Below are positions 8,139 to 16,132 of a stretch of 27,499 bases of DNA, piece by piece (within the stretch, counting starts at the first letter, position 1; every line of letters starts with the position of its first letter). This DNA comes from Desulfobulbaceae bacterium (GTDB taxonomy: Bacteria > Desulfobacterota > Desulfobulbia > Desulfobulbales > SURF-16): contig JALNXE010000060.1 in the NCBI GenBank assembly GCA_023230525.1, forward strand, positions 1-27,499, written 5' to 3'. A model generated the notes under the pieces. The model had not been told where the DNA came from. It worked only from the letters and a program-made list of their open reading frames with translations, and did no database searches. The position numbers were made by a program, and so were the translations under genes.

Positions 8139-8534
8139 TGCCAGCCTCCGGGTCAGAGGGGTTGATAAGTCTGCCGCAGCAAAACAGCATGATTTGCCGG
8201 CAATATTTTTTCATTATTGACCCCTTTCCACTGGATAGGCAAGCGTAATTTTGCCTGAGCCTGGCTGGGAAAGTTATGGTTTCTGCTTTCACTTTCCGCT
8301 CCATAATGGGCAAATTACGGCAATCCATCCGAAATATCAGCAGAATTTTCATCTGTCCGGAATCCGGCCGCGACACTGTCGCCGGAAGTAGACACTTTTT
8401 ACCCCTTTCTCCCCTTTCATTTGCTTGAACTTCCTTTATATCCATGATAAGTAGCATGGCAAAGTAACAATAAGACCGGGTCTGCGCCCTTTCCGGACCC
8501 GGCCGCTTGAAACCGCTGAGCCAAGGAGAACCAC
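8139..8534. promoter_or_regulatory. Divergent intergenic region, kinases / iorA
   Basis: These 396 bases without a gene separate the leftward kinase pair from the rightward ior-liv block and must hold promoters for both. Visible structures are the 10-base palindrome TTGCCGGCAA (8194-8203), the 13-base dyad GCGACA-C-TGTCGC (8370-8382), and a hairpin in the iorA leader (8476-8502). A weak -35-like TTGAAC lies at 8424-8429, but no convincing -10 follows at the right spacing. The region is AT-richer than its flanks. No reliable promoter or small ORF could be called. Confidence 0.5.
8476..8502 (+). promoter_or_regulatory. Hairpin in iorA leader
   Basis: CCGGGTC (8476-8482) and GACCCGG (8496-8502) form a perfect 7-bp stem with a 13-base loop, 32 bases before the iorA GTG and 20 bases before its AAGGAG. 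No T-run follows. It could stabilise the message or take part in leader control. Confidence 0.45.
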
Positions 8535-10349
8535 GTGACGAAAGTCAGTTCAAAAAATAAACAATGGCTGTCAGGCAACGAGGCGATTGCCCGCGCTGCA
8601 TGGGAAGCCGGGGTGACGGTGGCCTCGGGCTATCCGGGCACGCCCTCCACGGAAATCCTGGAAAATCTCTGTACCTATAAAGATGTCTATGCCGAATGGG
8701 CCCCCAACGAAAAGGTGGCCCTGGAGGTGGGCCTGGGCGCCTCCTTTGCCGGGGCCCGGGTGCTGGTCACCATGAAGCATGTGGGCCTCAATGTGGCGGC
8801 CGACCCGCTGTTCACCGCCTCCTACACCGGCGTGCGGGGCGGCATCGTCATCATCACCGCCGATGACCCGGAGATGCACAGCTCGCAGAACGAGCAGGAC
8901 AACCGCCATTATGCCTATGCCGCCAAGCTGCCCATGCTGGAGCCGTCCGACCCGGCCGAGGCCATGGAGATGCTCAAACAGGCCTTTGCCATCAGCGAGG
9001 AGTTCGACACCCCCGTGCTTTTCCGCACCACCACCCGGGTGGCCCATGTCAAGGGCATGGTGGCGATTGGCAAAAGAAAAAAAGGGCAGGTCCCGGTGGC
9101 CATCGAAAAGATGCCGGCCAAATTTGTCATGCTGCCCGGCAACGCCAGGATGCGGCGGCGTTCCATTGCCGAACGGATGGGCAAACTGGCTTCGTTTGTC
9201 GAGACCTTTGCCGCTAACCGCATTGACAAGGGCGATAAAAAGCTGGGTTTTATCACCGGCGGCGTTTCCTATCTCTATGTCAAGGAGGCCTTCCCCAAGG
9301 CCGCGGTGCTGAAAATCGCCACCACCTGGCCCCTGCCGTTTAAGCTGATCCGCGATTTCGCCGCCCAGGTGGATGAAGTCGTGGTCGTCGAAGAGCTTGA
9401 TCCCTTTCTCGAAACCCATATCAAGGCCGCCGGCATTGCCTGCACCGGCAAAGACAAGATTCCGGCCATGGGCGAGCTCAACCCCTTTATCATCAAAAAA
9501 GCCCTGGGCCAGGAGACCGGAGAAATCTTTGCGCCGGTGGACATCCCGCCCCGGCCGCCCAATATGTGTCCCGGCTGCCCGCACCGCGGGCTGTTTTACA
9601 ACCTGGCCAAATATGACGTTTTTATTGCCGGCGATATCGGCTGCTACACCCTGGGCTTCCTGCCGCCGCTGTCCGCCATGGACTCCTGCGTGTGCATGGG
9701 CGCAAGCATCGGCGTGGCCCACGGCATGGACAAGGCCCTGGGAGAGGCGGCCCGGGGCAAGACGGTGGCGGTGATCGGCGACTCCACCTTTATCCACTCG
9801 GGCATCACCGGCCTGATCAACATGGTTTACAACAAAAGCATGTCCACGGTGATCATTCTCGATAACCGCATCACCGCCATGACCGGCCACCAGGCCAACC
9901 CCGCTTCCGGCAGCACCATCATGGGGGAACCGGCCAATGCCATTGATCTGACGGAGCTGTGCCGGGCCATCGGCGTCAGGCATGTGCGCACCGTTAACCC
10001 GCATGACATTAAGGAATGCAAGAAGGTCCTGACCGAAGAGATAGACCGGCCCGAACCTTCCGTCATCATCTCGCTCGCCCCCTGCGTGCTCCTGCCGGAG
10101 GAACGCAAACGCCCCAAAATGCCTCTCACCACCTTGGTGGACAACTGTACCGGCTGCGGCACCTGCGTTCACCTGGGCTGCCCGGCCATCAGCTGGATGC
10201 CGCTGACCCCGGCAGAGGCCAAAAAGCTGGGGAAAAAGGAAAAACAGAAGGGCTATGCCCGCATCAGCATGGAGATGTGCAATGGCTGCGGCCAGTGCCT
10301 GGCGGTCTGTAAATTCAAGGCCATCGGCAAAGCGGAGGAGAAGAAATGA
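8535..10349 (+). CDS. iorA: Indolepyruvate:ferredoxin oxidoreductase, alpha subunit
   Basis: This 604-aa protein is full length for IorA, the large subunit that oxidatively decarboxylates aryl pyruvates (indolepyruvate, phenylpyruvate, hydroxyphenylpyruvate) to aryl-acetyl-CoA with reduction of ferredoxin. An N-terminal pyruvate-oxidoreductase domain contains SGYPGTPSTE (31-40). The conserved MCPGCPHRG is at 344-352. The TPP-binding half shows GDIGCYTLG (366-374) and GDSTFIHSG (415-423). Two C-terminal 4Fe-4S sites follow. The first has Cys538, 541, 544 and 549 with the four-residue last spacing seen in IorA; the second has Cys582, 585, 588 and 592. The start is GTG with AAGGAG six bases upstream. 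It overlaps iorB by four bases (ATGA), so the subunits are translationally coupled. It leads the ior-paaK-ACT-liv-paaK block. Confidence 0.96.
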   Translation: MTKVSSKNKQWLSGNEAIARAAWEAGVTVASGYPGTPSTEILENLCTYKDVYAEWAPNEKVALEVGLGASFAGARVLVTMKHVGLNVAADPLFTASYTGVRGGIVIITADDPEMHSSQNEQDNRHYAYAAKLPMLEPSDPAEAMEMLKQAFAISEEFDTPVLFRTTTRVAHVKGMVAIGKRKKGQVPVAIEKMPAKFVMLPGNARMRRRSIAERMGKLASFVETFAANRIDKGDKKLGFITGGVSYLYVKEAFPKAAVLKIATTWPLPFKLIRDFAAQVDEVVVVEELDPFLETHIKAAGIACTGKDKIPAMGELNPFIIKKALGQETGEIFAPVDIPPRPPNMCPGCPHRGLFYNLAKYDVFIAGDIGCYTLGFLPPLSAMDSCVCMGASIGVAHGMDKALGEAARGKTVAVIGDSTFIHSGITGLINMVYNKSMSTVIILDNRITAMTGHQANPASGSTIMGEPANAIDLTELCRAIGVRHVRTVNPHDIKECKKVLTEEIDRPEPSVIISLAPCVLLPEERKRPKMPLTTLVDNCTGCGTCVHLGCPAISWMPLTPAEAKKLGKKEKQKGYARISMEMCNGCGQCLAVCKFKAIGKAEEKK

Positions 10350-10924
10350 AACCAAGCGGCAACATCCTTTTCTGCGGGGTAGGCGGCCAAGGCATTCTGC
10401 TGGCCAGCGAGATCACCGCCTTTGCCCTGCTTGAGTGCGGCCTGGACGCCAAGAAAAGCGAGGTGCACGGCATGGCCCAGCGCGGCGGTTCGGTGGTCGC
10501 CCATCTGCGCTATGGAAAAAAGGTCTACTCACCGCTGATTGATCCAGGCCAGGCCGATTATCTGGTGGCCTTTGAAACCATGGAGGCGGTGCGCTATCTG
10601 CCTTTTCTGCACCAGGGCAGCAAGGTGATCGTCAATACCCATCAGATCCCTCCGCCGGCCGTGGCCACCGGCAAGATGGTTTATCCTGCGGATTTATTGT
10701 CCCGGCTCACCAGCCTGAACATCTCGGTTTATCCTTTGGACGGTTTCAGCATTGCCAAGCAAGTGGGAGAGATCAGGACGGCAAACCTGGTGCTGGTAGG
10801 CGCCCTGTCCACCTTTCTGCCGGTTGAGGAAGAGCTTTTTCTTGAGGTGCTGAAGAAAAGGATCCCCAGAAAAATTGAGGAAAACATTGCGGCCTTCCGG
10901 GAGGGCCGTAAGATCACGGCTTAG
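10346..10924 (+). CDS. iorB: Indolepyruvate:ferredoxin oxidoreductase, beta subunit
   Basis: This 192-aa protein matches IorB, the gamma-type domain of 2-oxoacid:ferredoxin oxidoreductases that partners IorA. The N-terminal GVGGQGILLASEI (11-23) and the HGMAQRGGSVVAHLRYG segment are diagnostic of the family and form the CoA/ketoacid-side fold. No Fe-S motif is expected or seen. The ATG overlaps the iorA stop. The next gene, a phenylacetate-CoA ligase homologue, starts 30 bases downstream, consistent with one transcript and with handling of the aryl-acetyl-CoA product. Confidence 0.95.
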   Translation: MKPSGNILFCGVGGQGILLASEITAFALLECGLDAKKSEVHGMAQRGGSVVAHLRYGKKVYSPLIDPGQADYLVAFETMEAVRYLPFLHQGSKVIVNTHQIPPPAVATGKMVYPADLLSRLTSLNISVYPLDGFSIAKQVGEIRTANLVLVGALSTFLPVEEELFLEVLKKRIPRKIEENIAAFREGRKITA

Positions 10925-10954
10925 CATCATGCACAGCATTTGGAGAAGGCAACA

Positions 10955-12256
10955 ATGATCTACAACGAGGAATATGAAACATTGCCGAGGGAGGCACTGG
11001 AGGCCCTGCAGCTGAAACGGCTGCAGTCCCAGATCGAAAGGATCTATGCCAGAGTCCCTTACTACCGGGCCAAAATGGATGAGGCCGGCGTGGCGCCGGG
11101 CGACGTCAAAACCCTGGCCGATATCAGCAAGCTCCCCTTTACCACCAAGGAGGATCTGCGCAAGAATTATCCCTTCGGGCTGTTCACCGTGCCCCTGGAA
11201 AGGGTGGTGCGCATCCATGCCTCCTCCGGCACCACCGGCCAGCCCACCGTGGTCGGCTACACCAAGCGGGACATCGGCATCTGGGCTGAACTGATGGCCC
11301 GCTGCCTGACCGCGGCCGGGGCGACTCAACAGGACATCATCCATAACGCCTACGGCTACGGCCTGTTCACCGGCGGTCTCGGCGCCCATTACGGTGCGGA
11401 AACTCTCGGGGCCACCGTGGTTCCGGTCTCCGGCGGCAACACCAAGCGCCAGATCATGCTCATGCGTGACTTCCGCTCCACCGTGCTGCTCTGCACCCCT
11501 TCCTATGCCTTGAATCTGGCCGAGGCCATGGTGGATATGGGTATGGATCCCAAGGAGATGGCGCTCAAGGTCGGTGTCTTCGGGGCCGAGCCGTGGAGTG
11601 AAAACATGCGGGAGGAGATCGAAAAGCAGCTCGGCATCAAGGCCATTGACATTTATGGCTTAAGCGAGATCATCGGACCGGGGGTGGCCATCGAATGCGT
11701 GGAGGAGCAGCATGGTCTGCACATCATGGAGGACCACTTCCTGCCGGAGATCGTCCATCCCGAGACCTTTGAACCCATGCCGCTGGGCGAGAAGGGGGAA
11801 CTGGTATTCACCACCCTGACCAAGGAGGCCTTTCCGCTCATCCGTTACCGCACCAAGGATTTCTCCCGGCTGATCACCGCCCCCTGCTCCTGCGCCCGGA
11901 CCTTCTACCGCATGGAGAAGATTACCGGCCGTTCCGATGATATGCTGATTATCCGCGGGGTCAATGTGTTCCCCTCCCAGATCGAGCATGTGCTGATCAG
12001 TATCGAGGGGGTGGAGCCCCATTACCAGATCATCGTCCAGAGGGAGGGCACCCTGGACACCATGGAGGTGCAGGTTGAGGTCAGCGACAGCATCTTTTCC
12101 GACGAGGTGAAAACCCTGGAAGGGCTGACCAAAAAAATCCAGAATGAGATCAAGGATCTGCTCGGCGTGAGCTGCAAGGTGAAACTGGTTGAACCGAAAT
12201 CAATCCAGCGCAGCGAGGGCAAGGCCAAAAGGGTCATTGACAAGCGAAAGATCTGA
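10955..12256 (+). CDS. paaK: Phenylacetate-CoA ligase family protein (first paralogue)
   Basis: This 433-aa member of the AMP-forming adenylate family, PaaK branch, catalyses aryl acid + ATP + CoA to aryl-CoA + AMP + PPi, or the reverse. Visible motifs are the P-loop SSGTTGQPT (90-98), YGYGLFTGG (133-141), YGLSEIIGPG (234-243), RYRTKD (297-302), GRSDDM (325-330) and the C-terminal lysine motif GKAKRV (422-427). The ATG at 10955 is chosen over an in-frame TTG at 10940 because GGAGAAGG lies five bases before it. It follows iorB closely, so its likely substrate is a phenylacetate- or indoleacetate-type acid. Compared with the second copy at 17667 it lacks one cysteine of a possible metal site (Cys248, 311 and 313 only) and has CSCAR in place of CPCGR. 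The precise substrate is unknown. Confidence 0.92.
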   Translation: MIYNEEYETLPREALEALQLKRLQSQIERIYARVPYYRAKMDEAGVAPGDVKTLADISKLPFTTKEDLRKNYPFGLFTVPLERVVRIHASSGTTGQPTVVGYTKRDIGIWAELMARCLTAAGATQQDIIHNAYGYGLFTGGLGAHYGAETLGATVVPVSGGNTKRQIMLMRDFRSTVLLCTPSYALNLAEAMVDMGMDPKEMALKVGVFGAEPWSENMREEIEKQLGIKAIDIYGLSEIIGPGVAIECVEEQHGLHIMEDHFLPEIVHPETFEPMPLGEKGELVFTTLTKEAFPLIRYRTKDFSRLITAPCSCARTFYRMEKITGRSDDMLIIRGVNVFPSQIEHVLISIEGVEPHYQIIVQREGTLDTMEVQVEVSDSIFSDEVKTLEGLTKKIQNEIKDLLGVSCKVKLVEPKSIQRSEGKAKRVIDKRKI

Positions 12257-12419
12257 CAGCCGTTGCAAGACTCCCTTACCTTGGCGCACCAGGCAACTTC
12301 TCAGCCGTTGGGCAAAAATAACTGTAGCATTGAAATGCGGTAAACGACATAAGGGGCGGTAACGAAATGGTTGGAAAAGTAATGGTTATTTCTTCACGGC
12401 CCCTAAAAGCGAGGAACCT
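12257..12419 (+). promoter_or_regulatory. Leader of the ACT gene, possible structured RNA
   Basis: This 163-base gap holds the longest break inside the plus-strand block apart from the iorA leader. CAGCCGTTG is repeated directly at 12257-12265 and 12302-12310. AGGGGC (12352-12357) can pair with GCCCCT (12399-12404), extended by GT/AC across a G-G mismatch, enclosing about 41 bases just before the ACT ribosome-binding site (GAGGAA). No T-tract terminator and no convincing promoter are seen. No known riboswitch class is recognised. Confidence 0.35.
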
Positions 12420-12851
12420 ATGAAAGTTGAACAGATAGCTATTTTTTTGGAAAACAGATCGGGCCGGCTGGCTGAAATTACCGGGATTCTGGCGGCAAAG
12501 GGCATTAACATCCGCGCCATGTCCCTGGCCGACACCTCGGATTTCGGCATCCTGCGGCTGATTGTCAATGATACGGAAAACGCCCGCAAGGTGTTGAAAG
12601 AAAAAGGCTTTACCGTCGGCACCACCAGTGTGGTGGTGGTGGAGGTGCAGGACAAACCGGGCGGACTGGCCAATGTCCTGCAGATCATCAAAAAAGCCGA
12701 ATTAAATATTGAATATATGTACGCCTTTACGCAAAAAAGCGGCGAAACCGGTCTCATCATCTTCCGCTTTGAAAAAATCGATGCCGCCATTGACGTCCTG
12801 GTCCAGGCCGGTATCAGACTGCTGTCCGGGGAAGAGGTTTATGCTATTTAA
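12420..12851 (+). CDS. Tandem ACT-domain protein
   Basis: This 143-aa protein consists almost entirely of two ACT domains (about 1-70 and 71-143). ACT domains bind amino acids or similar small ligands and usually control enzymes or transport. The ligand-site glycines appear as RSGRLAEI (13-20) and KPGGLANV (79-86), at the loop after the first strand of each domain. There is no catalytic or DNA-binding domain, so it would act by binding a partner. It belongs to the stand-alone two-ACT group (COG4747-like). It sits between the first ligase gene and the LIV transporter, so an aromatic or branched amino acid is a reasonable ligand guess. The start ATG has GAGGAA upstream. Confidence 0.9.
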   Translation: MKVEQIAIFLENRSGRLAEITGILAAKGINIRAMSLADTSDFGILRLIVNDTENARKVLKEKGFTVGTTSVVVVEVQDKPGGLANVLQIIKKAELNIEYMYAFTQKSGETGLIIFRFEKIDAAIDVLVQAGIRLLSGEEVYAI

Positions 12852-12888
12852 GAAATAGCTTCACAATCAATTGACAAAGGAGATGAAC

Positions 12889-14052
12889 ATGAAAAGATTT
12901 TTTCTCTCGACCGTTACCCTTCTCGCTCTGTGGGCCATGGCAAACTTTTTTGCCATGCCGACCGCTGCCCAGGCCAAGACCATCAAGGTTGGCGCCATCC
13001 TCGCTGAAACCGGCGGCGCGTCGTTTCTCGGCGGACCGGAGAGCAGAACTATCAGCATGCTGGTGGATAAGATAAATGCCGCGGGCGGGGTGAATGGCGA
13101 CACCATCGAACTCATTGTCAAGGACTCGGCCAGCTCCCCGGAAAAGGCCATCTCCTTTGCCAAACAGCTTATCGAAGAGGATAAGGTGCTGGCCATCCTC
13201 GGACCGTCCACCAGCGGCGAAACCATGGCTATCAAGCAGATCTGCGAGGATTCCAAAACCATTCTCCTGTCCTGCGCAGCGGCCGAGGTTATCGTTAATC
13301 CCGTTGCCCGCTATGTTTTCAAGACCCCCCAGAAGGACAGCGATGCCGCCAAAAAAATCTTCATGGAAATGAACAAGATGGGCATTGCCAAAATAGCCGT
13401 GCTGGCCGACAATACCGGTTTCGGCAAGGCGGGCAAGGAACAGCTTGAGGCCATCGCCCCGGAATTCCACATCCAGATCGTGGCGGCCGAGGTTTATGAC
13501 AAGGCTGCCACCGATCTCAGCGCCGTTATCGCCAAAATCAGCGCCAATAAGGATGTCCAGGCCGTGGTTAACTGGTCCATTGTCCCGGCCCAGGCCATTC
13601 TTGCCAAAAACATCCGCCAGGCCGGCTGGAATGTGCCGATCTTCCAGAGCCATGGCTTTGGCAACATCAAGTATGTAGAGGCCGCAGGCGTTGCGGCTGA
13701 AGGGATTATCTTCCCGGCGGGCCGCCTGCTGGTTGCCGATACCCTGCCTGCCGACAATCCCCAGAAAAAGGTTCTGGTCCAGTACCGGGATGAGTATGAG
13801 GCAAAATTCAAGGAACCTGCCAGCACCTTCGGCGGCCATGGCTATGATGCCATCATGATCCTTGTTGAGGCCATCAAGAAAGCCGGCAGCACCGACCCGG
13901 AGAAAGTGCGCAACGCCATTGAAAACCTGCATGGCTTTGTCGGCACCGGCGGCATCTTCAATTTCAGCCCGGCAGACCACAACGGCCTTGATATTGATTC
14001 TTTTGCCATGCTGACCGTTAAAGACGGCAAGTTTGCTCTTTATAACAAGTAA
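12889..14052 (+). CDS. livK: LIV-type ABC transporter, substrate-binding protein
   Basis: This 387-aa periplasmic binding protein (Peripla_BP_6 fold) captures an amino acid or related acid for the LIV permease. The N-terminus is a clear signal peptide: MKR, a hydrophobic stretch, then a cleavage site after AQA (residue 29). The mature part begins KTIKVGAILAETGGASFLGG and contains GPSTSGETMA, the usual ligand-proximal loop. No lipobox cysteine is present, so it should be soluble in the periplasm. The ATG at 12889 is preferred over 12883 and a TTG at 12871 because AAAGGAG lies six bases before it. A hairpin terminator follows before livH, which should give extra binding-protein mRNA. Ligand specificity is not visible; the neighbours suggest aromatic or branched amino acids. 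Confidence 0.94.
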   Translation: MKRFFLSTVTLLALWAMANFFAMPTAAQAKTIKVGAILAETGGASFLGGPESRTISMLVDKINAAGGVNGDTIELIVKDSASSPEKAISFAKQLIEEDKVLAILGPSTSGETMAIKQICEDSKTILLSCAAAEVIVNPVARYVFKTPQKDSDAAKKIFMEMNKMGIAKIAVLADNTGFGKAGKEQLEAIAPEFHIQIVAAEVYDKAATDLSAVIAKISANKDVQAVVNWSIVPAQAILAKNIRQAGWNVPIFQSHGFGNIKYVEAAGVAAEGIIFPAGRLLVADTLPADNPQKKVLVQYRDEYEAKFKEPASTFGGHGYDAIMILVEAIKKAGSTDPEKVRNAIENLHGFVGTGGIFNFSPADHNGLDIDSFAMLTVKDGKFALYNK

Positions 14053-14072
14053 TTAAATTTTACAGCGAAGCG

Positions 14073-14109
14073 AAAGGGGGAGTGCCTGCAAAGCGGCAGT
14101 CCCCTTTTT
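14073..14109 (+). terminator. Intra-operon terminator between livK and livH
   Basis: AAAGGGG (14073-14079) and TGCC pair with GGCA and CCCCTTT across a short loop, with a small internal mismatch, and the stem ends in a five-T run (14105-14109). It lies 20 bases after the livK stop and about 45 bases before livH. A leaky terminator here would yield more LivK than permease. Confidence 0.75.
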
Positions 14110-14154
14110 ACTCGCTGCAAACCAGGCGAGCCCCAGCTACTTGATGATGCGCCA

Positions 14155-15045
14155 ATGACATCGCAACTTTTTTTTCAATATCTCTTTGCCGGCATAACCT
14201 ATGGCAGCATATATGCCATTGTGGCCATCGGCTTTAATATCATTTACAACACCACCGGCATCATCAATTTTGCCCAGGGCGAGTTTGTCATGCTGGGCGG
14301 CATGATTGCCATCTCCCTGCATACCCTACTGCCCCTGCCGCTGGCCATTGGCCTTTCCGTGATCATCACCATGATCATCGGCGCCCTGATTGAAATAATT
14401 TTTATCCGCTGGCTGAAGAACCCATCCGTGCTGCGCATGATCATCATCACCATCGGCCTGTCCATTCTGATCCGGGAGGCAGCGCTGCACATCTGGGGGG
14501 AAGGGGTGCGCTCCCTGCCCTATTTCAACGGCAATGAGATCTCCACCCTCCGCATCCTGGGCACGAACATATCACCCCAGGTGCTGTGGGTGATCGGAGT
14601 CTGCTCAGTCATCGTGGCGCTGCTCAGTCTTTTTTTCAAATTCACCTCCCTGGGCCAGGAAATGCGGGCCTGCGCCGCCAACCGGCTGGCCGCCACCCTG
14701 TGCGGCATCAGCACGAAGAACATGGTGACCTTTTCCTTCATGCTCAGCGCCGGTATCGGAGCCCTGGCCGGCTGCGTGGTTTCCCCCATCACCTATACCC
14801 AGTATGACGGCGGTACCCCCCTGGCAATCAAGGGATTCACCGTGGCGGTGCTGGGGGGCCTGGGCAACAGCATGGCAGCCGTCATCGCCGGCATCCTGCT
14901 GGGCATTATCGAATCGTTCAGTGTATCCATTGTGCCGCTGGCTTTCCAGGATGCCATTTCCATCGCCCTGCTGCTCACCATCCTCTTTGTCCGGCCCCAC
15001 GGACTTTTCGGCAGCAAAGAGGCGGCGGGATTAAAGGAATTCTGA
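14155..15045 (+). CDS. livH: LIV-type ABC transporter permease LivH
   Basis: This 296-aa polytopic membrane protein of the LivH family is one half of the translocation channel. It has about eight hydrophobic segments and the family motif IIYNTTGIINFAQGEFVML near the N-terminus, which is typical for branched-chain amino acid permeases. The ATG at 14155 has no strong ribosome-binding site, but the family alignment starts there (the first helix follows at once). It overlaps livM by one base (TGATG), so the two permeases are coupled. It works with LivM, LivG and LivF and receives substrate from the binding protein. Confidence 0.94.
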   Translation: MTSQLFFQYLFAGITYGSIYAIVAIGFNIIYNTTGIINFAQGEFVMLGGMIAISLHTLLPLPLAIGLSVIITMIIGALIEIIFIRWLKNPSVLRMIIITIGLSILIREAALHIWGEGVRSLPYFNGNEISTLRILGTNISPQVLWVIGVCSVIVALLSLFFKFTSLGQEMRACAANRLAATLCGISTKNMVTFSFMLSAGIGALAGCVVSPITYTQYDGGTPLAIKGFTVAVLGGLGNSMAAVIAGILLGIIESFSVSIVPLAFQDAISIALLLTILFVRPHGLFGSKEAAGLKEF

Positions 15046-16109
15046 TGAAGGCCCGCAAATATTTTCCCATCTTCGGGCTGGCGCTGGCCCTTGCCGGGGT
15101 GCAGCAGCTCACCCAGTTGACGGGCACGGCCTACTATCTTACCCAGATGACCATGACCGCCTACTACGCTCTGCTCATTATCGGTCTCTGCCTGGTGATG
15201 GGTTATGCCGGCCAGATCTCTCTCGGTCACGCAGGTTTCTTTGCCATCGGCGGCTATACCTCCGCCGTGCTGACCACCTTTGATCTGACCCCGCTGCTGG
15301 CCAAGGGCAACGGTGTCATCAGCATCCTTGCCGCCTCCGGGCTGCTGGTTTCCCGGGAGAACCTTTACGGCGCGGCGCTGCTCTCGGTGAACCCGTGGAT
15401 TGCCTGTATTGCCGCCATTATCGTCACCGTGTTGATCGCCTTTCTCATCGGCATGCCGGTGCTGAAACTCAAAGGACACTACCTGGCCATGGCGACCTTA
15501 GGTTTCGGCATCATCATCTTCCGGGTGGCGCTTGCCATCGAAATCTTCGGCGAGGCGGACGGCATCTCCGATGTGCCCGGCTTTCCCCTGCTGCCCGGCA
15601 TCATTGTCAGCGGCGATTTCAGCAACCGGGTGCAGAATTATTACGTGGCCTGTATGCTGTTGCTCATCGGCTTCATTTTGCTGCAAAACCTTATCGACTC
15701 GCGGGTCGGCCGGGCACTGCGGGCCATTCACGGCTCCGAAGAGGCGGCCAACGCCATGGGGGTGAATACCTCGCGCTACAAACTCTACACCTTTGTCTTA
15801 AGCGCTGTTTTTGCGGCGATTGCCGGCATTTTTCTCACCCATTACAACGGCGGTATCGGTCCTTCAGAGGCCGGCATCATGAAGTCTGTCCGCTACGTGG
15901 CCATTGTCGCCATTGGCGGCATGGCCAATCTGTGGGGAGCACTGGTCATGGCCGCCCTGCTCAATTTCCTTTCCCTGCGGGGCATGTTCGGCTCCTATGA
16001 TGATGCGGTTTTTGGCACCATTCTCATCATCATCATGCTTTTTGCCCCGCATGGCCTGCTGCGCCTGCAGCTTTGGCGCTTCTTCAAAAAATCTTCGCGC
16101 GACAGCTAA
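15045..16109 (+). CDS. livM: LIV-type ABC transporter permease LivM
   Basis: This 354-aa second permease subunit has many hydrophobic helices and the LivM hallmark GYAGQISLGHAGFFAIGGY about 50 residues in, with the conserved NAMGVNTSRYKL cytoplasmic loop (ATPase contact) in the second half. The start ATG shares one base with the livH stop and has AAAGGA upstream. The livG start lies 23 bases after its stop. It pairs with LivH to form the membrane channel for amino acid import. Confidence 0.94.
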   Translation: MKARKYFPIFGLALALAGVQQLTQLTGTAYYLTQMTMTAYYALLIIGLCLVMGYAGQISLGHAGFFAIGGYTSAVLTTFDLTPLLAKGNGVISILAASGLLVSRENLYGAALLSVNPWIACIAAIIVTVLIAFLIGMPVLKLKGHYLAMATLGFGIIIFRVALAIEIFGEADGISDVPGFPLLPGIIVSGDFSNRVQNYYVACMLLLIGFILLQNLIDSRVGRALRAIHGSEEAANAMGVNTSRYKLYTFVLSAVFAAIAGIFLTHYNGGIGPSEAGIMKSVRYVAIVAIGGMANLWGALVMAALLNFLSLRGMFGSYDDAVFGTILIIIMLFAPHGLLRLQLWRFFKKSSRDS

Positions 16110-16132
16110 AAGCGGATGCAAGGTTATTGGTC

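Noticed and set aside
8194..8210. TTGCCGGCAA followed by a T-run as an intrinsic terminator
   Set aside because: The palindrome has no loop, so it cannot fold into a normal hairpin, and no plus-strand gene ends there.
8139..8534. Sigma-54 promoter in the divergent gap
   Set aside because: GG and GC doublets occur near TGGC-like sequences, but none has the required 10-base spacing between GG and GC.
8571..10355. A 594-codon open frame on the minus strand opposite iorA
   Set aside because: It mirrors the iorA codons, shows no recognisable domain and is His/Gly-rich. iorA has complete motifs on the other strand.
12871..12876. TTGACA as a -35 promoter box or TTG start for livK
   Set aside because: No -10 box follows before the gene, and AAAGGAG with an ATG at 12889 explains the livK start and its signal peptide better.
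16073..16132. Upstream TTG start for livG
   Set aside because: It would overlap livM and add 20 residues that do not belong to the family. The ATG at 16133 matches the usual N-terminus.
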